Shown piece after piece: positions 5,333 to 8,382 of a stretch of DNA of 8,382 bases. Origin of the DNA: Methanomassiliicoccaceae archaeon. Its GTDB lineage: Archaea; Thermoplasmatota; Thermoplasmata; Methanomassiliicoccales; Methanomethylophilaceae. The stretch is taken from assembly GCA_009776625.1 (NCBI GenBank), contig WRNL01000065.1, forward strand, positions 1 through 8,382. The letters run 5' to 3'. Each line of letters begins with the position of its first letter. Within the stretch, counting starts at the first letter, position 1. The notes beneath the pieces are model-generated. The model did not search any database. It worked only from the letters and a program-made list of their open reading frames with translations, and was not told the DNA's origin. The translations under genes were made by a program, and so were the position numbers.

Positions 5333-6595
5333 ATGCTAGACGTGAACATGATAAGGACACAGCCGGACGCGATCCGGAAGATGCTCGCCGACAGGAACCG
5401 CGACGCCGGGATACTGGACAGGTTCCTCTCGGCCGACTCGGAGTGGAGGTCGCTGACCGACGAGAACAACCGCCTCAGGAAAGTGAAGAACGAGGTCTCG
5501 GTGCAGATCTCCAAGATGGGCAAAGGGGAGGAGAAGGACGCCAAGGTCCTCGAGATGCGCGAGGTGGCGGAGAGGATCAAGGGGAACGACGCCGGGATCG
5601 CCCGGGCGGAGGCCGTCAGGGACGACTGCCTGCTGAACATCCCCAACATGCCCCACCCCTCGGTCCCCGTGGGGAAGGACAGCTCCGAGAACGTCGTCCT
5701 CTACGAGCGGGGGGAGAGGCGGGCGTTCGGGTTCGCCCCGAAACGGCACTGGGAGATAGCCGAGGCCCTCGACATAATAGACTTCGAGAGGGGCGTGAAG
5801 GTCGCCGGCAGCGGTTTCTACTGCCTCAAAGGCGACGGCGCCCGCCTCGAGCGCGCTCTGGTGAGCTTCTTCCTGGACACCCATGCCGGCCATGGCTACA
5901 CGGAGGTGTTCCCCCCCATCCTGGTCAACAAGGACGCCCTCACGGGCACCGGGCAGTACCCGAACCTGAAGGACGACATGTACCACCTGGAGAAGGACGA
6001 CATGTTCCTGAACCCCACGGCGGAGGTCCCTGTCACGAACCTCCTCATGGACGAGATCCTCGACATCGGGCAGCTGCCGGTCATGTACACGGCGTACCTG
6101 CCGTCGTTCAGGAGGGAGGTTGGGAAGCACGCCGACACGAGGGGCATCATCAGGGTGCACGAGTTCAACAAGGTCGAGATGGTCAGGTTCGTCCACCCGG
6201 ACGCCTCCTATGCGGCGCTCGAGGAGCTGAGGGGGGACGCCGAGGGGCTCGCCGCCGCGCTGGGCCTCCCGTACCGGGTCCTGCTGCTCTGCACAGGGGA
6301 CATGGGCTTCTCCTGCTCGAAGTGCTACGACATGGAGCTGCACGCACCCGCCGACGATGTCTGGCTGGAGGCCTCCTCGTGCTCGAACTTCACCGACTTC
6401 CAGGCGAGGAGGGCCCGCATCAAGTTCAGGCCGGAGCCCCACCTGAAGAGCGAGTTCGTGCACACGCTGAACGGCTCGGGGCTCGCCCTGCCCAGGACGA
6501 TGGTCGCGATACTGGAGAACTACCAGAACGAGGACGGCACGGTGGCCGTGCCCGAGGCGCTCAGGGGCTACATGGGGAAGGACACGATAGGCTGA
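5333..6595 (+). CDS. serS: seryl-tRNA synthetase, bacterial type
   Basis: This enzyme charges tRNA-Ser, and tRNA-Sec where present, with serine. The 420-residue protein has the standard class II layout. An N-terminal two-helix coiled coil (about 27-98) holds the tRNA long arm. Motif 1 is around GYTEVFPP (188-195), the serine-binding TAE is at 229-231, motif 2 is FRREVG with R260 followed by RVHEFNKVEMV (274-284), and motif 3 is NGSGLALPRT (380-389). It is the common SerRS, not the rare zinc-dependent type known from several methanogens. AGGTG (5323-5327) overlaps the yhbY stop and lies 5 bases before the ATG, and the gene starts 9 bases after yhbY ends. Its stop directly abuts the stop of the convergent HD gene. 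Confidence 0.97.
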   Translation: MLDVNMIRTQPDAIRKMLADRNRDAGILDRFLSADSEWRSLTDENNRLRKVKNEVSVQISKMGKGEEKDAKVLEMREVAERIKGNDAGIARAEAVRDDCLLNIPNMPHPSVPVGKDSSENVVLYERGERRAFGFAPKRHWEIAEALDIIDFERGVKVAGSGFYCLKGDGARLERALVSFFLDTHAGHGYTEVFPPILVNKDALTGTGQYPNLKDDMYHLEKDDMFLNPTAEVPVTNLLMDEILDIGQLPVMYTAYLPSFRREVGKHADTRGIIRVHEFNKVEMVRFVHPDASYAALEELRGDAEGLAAALGLPYRVLLLCTGDMGFSCSKCYDMELHAPADDVWLEASSCSNFTDFQARRARIKFRPEPHLKSEFVHTLNGSGLALPRTMVAILENYQNEDGTVAVPEALRGYMGKDTIG

Positions 6596-7750
6596 TCACT
6601 CGAGTATGACATCGAGGCGCTCGAGTATCCCTTCGGCCCCGATGCCCGAGCCGCTCGCCACGAGCCTCTTCCTGAGCTCCGCCTCGCCGTCCTGCATGGC
6701 CTTGGAGGATATGCCGTAGCGCCTCGACGCCCTGGCCTCTATGTACGCCGCCATGAGGTCGCATGACTTTATGTCCCTGCCCGTCCTCCTCCCGAACCTG
6801 CCGCCGTCCGCATCCGTGAAGGGGTCGTAGACCATGAACTCGATCTCGTCGTGCCAGGCCGCCGGGACGAGCGGCATTATCTTGGACCTGACTAGCTCCC
6901 TTTCGTATGATTCGAGGAGATGCGCCAGGCCGTCCACGTTCGCCTTGATCGGGCTTATGACGTCCTTGGTGAGGACCTCCGGGAGGTCGTGGAACAGCGC
7001 CGTGTAGTAGTTGTTGTACACCTGCCGGGCATCGGCGCCCCTGTCGAAGTCGTTGAGGAATATCATGTCCGCCACCATCAGCGAGTGCCCCAGTACGGAT
7101 GTCCTGGGTATCCTCGGGGTCCTCGCCCACCTCTGCTGGAACCTGAGCTGGCCTATCAGGTCTATGAAGTCGAATGTGCTCCCGTCCTCCCTCTGCCTCC
7201 TGACGCCGAACAGGTCCTCGTGCTGCGATATCTGCTCGTCGATCTCCCGCTTGGTGTCCTCTATCCCGTACATGGACCGGTTCGCGTCGTAGATGGTCTT
7301 GAACTCCCACTTGGTCGCGAGGTAGTGGGCCGCCCTGATGATGTCGTCCTCCTTGGACCCCTTCTCCGACCAGAGGTAGCCCTCCAGCCTCGCCCTGAAC
7401 TCCGGGTGGGCATCCGGCACGTCGGCGTCGAAGCAGCTCATCACGTACCTGTTGACCTCCTCGAACTTCTCCGATATGACCCTGTGGAACACCTGCGGCT
7501 TGAGGTCGGTCATCACGCTCCTCTGTATGAACGAGAACAACGAGCGCTCTATTATCCTCCCCCAGTCGAGCCTGGCGCCGCCCTCGGTCTCCTCGTACTT
7601 ACCCAGCACCCATGCGATGGCCGCCTTGTGCGCCTGCTTGTCCAGCTCGGTCAGCTCTATGGTGCGGAGGTGGTCGTTCCACCTGTGCATGTTCGCCGAG
7701 TCGAATATAAGGTACAGGATGTCCCCGTTCAGCGCCCTCTTCTCTGGCAT
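6596..7750 (-). CDS. duplicated HD-domain protein (YfbR-like), predicted phosphohydrolase
   Basis: This is a predicted metal-dependent phosphohydrolase of the HD superfamily, nearest in style to 5'-deoxynucleotidase YfbR; the substrate is unknown. The C-terminal half of the 384-residue protein has the full ligand set: H222 in GHSLMVA, H254-D255 with E258 in FHDLPE, and D331 in KSCDLMAAY. The N-terminal half (about 20-160) looks like a decayed copy at an offset of 181 residues. H41 in QAHKAAI aligns with H222, but the HD pair is replaced by S73-F74 (LFSFIQR) and the last aspartate position by H142. That half is probably structural or regulatory. The start at 7750 has GGAG 11 bases upstream. 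An ATG at 7759, overlapping the upstream stop as TGATG, would add MPR. It lies downstream of the membrane gene in a two-gene unit. Confidence 0.82.
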   Translation of the reverse strand: MPEKRALNGDILYLIFDSANMHRWNDHLRTIELTELDKQAHKAAIAWVLGKYEETEGGARLDWGRIIERSLFSFIQRSVMTDLKPQVFHRVISEKFEEVNRYVMSCFDADVPDAHPEFRARLEGYLWSEKGSKEDDIIRAAHYLATKWEFKTIYDANRSMYGIEDTKREIDEQISQHEDLFGVRRQREDGSTFDFIDLIGQLRFQQRWARTPRIPRTSVLGHSLMVADMIFLNDFDRGADARQVYNNYYTALFHDLPEVLTKDVISPIKANVDGLAHLLESYERELVRSKIMPLVPAAWHDEIEFMVYDPFTDADGGRFGRRTGRDIKSCDLMAAYIEARASRRYGISSKAMQDGEAELRKRLVASGSGIGAEGILERLDVILE

Positions 7751-7758
7751 GCGGGGCA

Positions 7759-8271
7759 TCACTCCGGGTAGAGGAACTGGGCGTCTTCCTCCCGCCAGGG
7801 CTCGTCGATCTCCCTGAGGCGGGTCTCCTTCATGGCCTTCGCCATCTCGTCTGCGCGGAACAGCTCCCTGAGGCGGGTCTCCCTCCTGGGCCTCGGGGGC
7901 TCCTCCGGGGGGAGGTCCCTCTCCTCCATGCCCTTCTCCCCTATCCCGTTGCTCTTGAAACGGACGGCCTGCTCCGGCTCCGCCGTGTAGTCTATCAGGT
8001 AGCCCTCGTCGAGGTCGTCGGGCACCCTCTGGACCTCCTTCCTTATCTCGCCGAACCTCTCGAACTCCTCGTACTCCTTCTTGAACCTCCGGCCGTTGAC
8101 CCCTATGACCGTGGAGGATGCCACGATGAGGGCTATCCCCGCGGCCATGAGCGCCACGGGGACCGTCATGTCGGGGGACACCGTCTTTATGATGTAGATG
8201 GCCCCCGCCGCCAGGAGCGCCATCCCGAGGATGTCGAGGAGCACCCACAGCGGCCCGTCTGCCTTGACCAT
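7759..8271 (-). CDS. two-pass membrane protein with charged cytoplasmic tail
   Basis: I do not recognise this 170-residue protein. Two hydrophobic helices (about 8-28 and 36-58) form a hairpin with a very short loop. They are followed by a long, charged, probably cytoplasmic tail beginning RRFKKEYEEFERF. The tail has an acidic, proline-rich stretch (116-130) and two copies of ETRLRE (131-136 and 149-154) encoded by an exact 19-base DNA repeat. It is the first gene of a pair with the HD-domain protein; the HD gene starts at or just after its stop, so the two probably act together, perhaps with this protein tethering the HD enzyme to the membrane. TTATTAA (8293-8299) lies about 25 bases before the ATG with no ribosome binding site, fitting a leaderless mRNA. 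Confidence 0.75.
   Translation of the reverse strand: MVKADGPLWVLLDILGMALLAAGAIYIIKTVSPDMTVPVALMAAGIALIVASSTVIGVNGRRFKKEYEEFERFGEIRKEVQRVPDDLDEGYLIDYTAEPEQAVRFKSNGIGEKGMEERDLPPEEPPRPRRETRLRELFRADEMAKAMKETRLREIDEPWREEDAQFLYPE
7810..7882. repeat. 19-base direct repeat inside the membrane-protein gene
   Basis: CTCCCTGAGGCGGGTCTCC occurs at 7810-7828 and again at 7864-7882, exactly 54 bases (18 codons) apart and in frame. It encodes the two ETRLRE segments of the tail. Exact identity at the DNA level suggests a recent internal duplication or conversion. Confidence 0.8.
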
Positions 8272-8292
8272 GGCTGTGTATGGCGCGATGGG

Positions 8293-8299
8293 TTAATAA
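8293..8299 (-). promoter_or_regulatory. TATA box of the membrane/HD operon
   Basis: The minus strand reads TTATTAA, centred about 25 bases before the ATG at 8271. It is flanked by inverted GGCGC (8282-8286) and GCGCC (8304-8308), which may be an operator or chance. Confidence 0.5.
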
Positions 8300-8342
8300 C
8301 TATGCGCCGTGCGGAACGCCGTGTGAAACGTCACCAGTTCGT

Positions 8343-8382
8343 GACCAGTTCCCCGTTTGCGGACGCAAACGGGGAACTGGTC
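8343..8382. repeat. 40-base near-perfect palindrome at right edge
   Basis: The left arm GACCAGTTCCCCGTTTGCG (8343-8361) and the right arm (8364-8382) are perfect 19-base reverse complements around the two-base centre GA. The last window base is the last base of the arm. CCAGTTC of the left arm (8345-8351) is also repeated directly at 8334-8340. No T-run is visible. It may be a transcription-ending hairpin, a protein-binding site, a dispersed repeat, or an assembly fold-back at a contig end. Confidence 0.75.

Noticed and set aside
5336..6463. Long minus-strand open frame (375 codons) across serS
   Set aside because: It is an antisense shadow of a fully recognisable SerRS with no motifs of its own.
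5293..6609. Plus-strand open frame of 438 codons in another frame over serS
   Set aside because: The translation is rich in R, G and P without domain motifs, typical of an out-of-frame reading of GC-rich coding DNA.
6920..7771. Plus-strand open frame of 283 codons opposite the HD gene
   Set aside because: It is antisense to the HD protein, whose H, HD and D motifs fix the coding strand.
7760..8248. N-terminal extension of the HD gene frame to 8248
   Set aside because: This part overlaps the two-pass membrane protein in another frame and reads as low-complexity G-, R- and E-rich sequence. The HD gene starts at 7750 or 7759.
1..8382. CRISPR array, tRNA, rRNA or insertion sequence
   Set aside because: I saw no regularly spaced repeats, no cloverleaf with the usual conserved T-arm, no rRNA segments and no transposase. 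The repeats present are isolated palindromes or in-gene duplications.

Overview
The window looks like a piece of a GC-rich methanogenic archaeon. HdrC and HdrB (CoM-S-S-CoB heterodisulfide reductase subunits) point to methanogenesis. An archaeal RNase P protein (Rpp21/Rpr2 type), TATA boxes about 25-30 bases before several start codons, and GGAG/AGGTG ribosome binding sites inside operons all indicate an archaeon. The GC-rich sequence, the bacterial-type SerRS and the stand-alone hdrCB pair fit Methanomassiliicoccales (Thermoplasmatota) best. That order-level placement is an inference, not something the sequence proves.

Layout, left to right. (1) Bases 1-118: non-coding, with a strong two-part hairpin and the promoter of a drug/metabolite-type transporter (125-994, +) made of two gap-free copies of one EamA half. 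(2) 1056-1376 (-): an orphan minimal nucleotidyltransferase (MNT) gene with no intact HEPN partner. (3) 1512-2868 (-): the hdrC-hdrB operon, closed by a GNRA-loop hairpin plus T-run terminator. Upstream of it on the same strand is a LysR/ModE-like regulator (2948-3751, -). The gap between regulator and hdrC holds three GACAGC half-sites, two of them forming a perfect dyad: a plausible operator. (4) 3905-4607 (+): a complete MntA-HepT (type VII toxin-antitoxin-like) pair whose MNT resembles the orphan one 2.5 kb away. (5) 4713-6595 (+): an RNA/translation operon, RNase P protein 4, a YhbY/CRM RNA-binding protein and seryl-tRNA synthetase, with overlapping or closely spaced genes. (6) 6596-8271 (-): a two-gene unit of a small two-pass membrane protein and a duplicated HD-domain protein. 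Only the second HD copy keeps its metal ligands. Its stop codon directly abuts the serS stop. (7) 8272-8382: the promoter of that unit and a near-perfect 40-base palindrome ending exactly at the window edge.

How the genes work together. HdrC passes electrons to HdrB, whose paired CCG domains carry the noncubane clusters that reduce CoM-S-S-CoB. HdrA is not in the window. The MNT-HEPN cassettes are accessory genes placed between housekeeping units. The RNase P/YhbY/SerRS operon couples tRNA 5' processing, an RNA-binding function and tRNA charging. The membrane/HD pair has no recognised pathway and is the least explained gene unit here. No gene-free stretch exceeds 300 bases.
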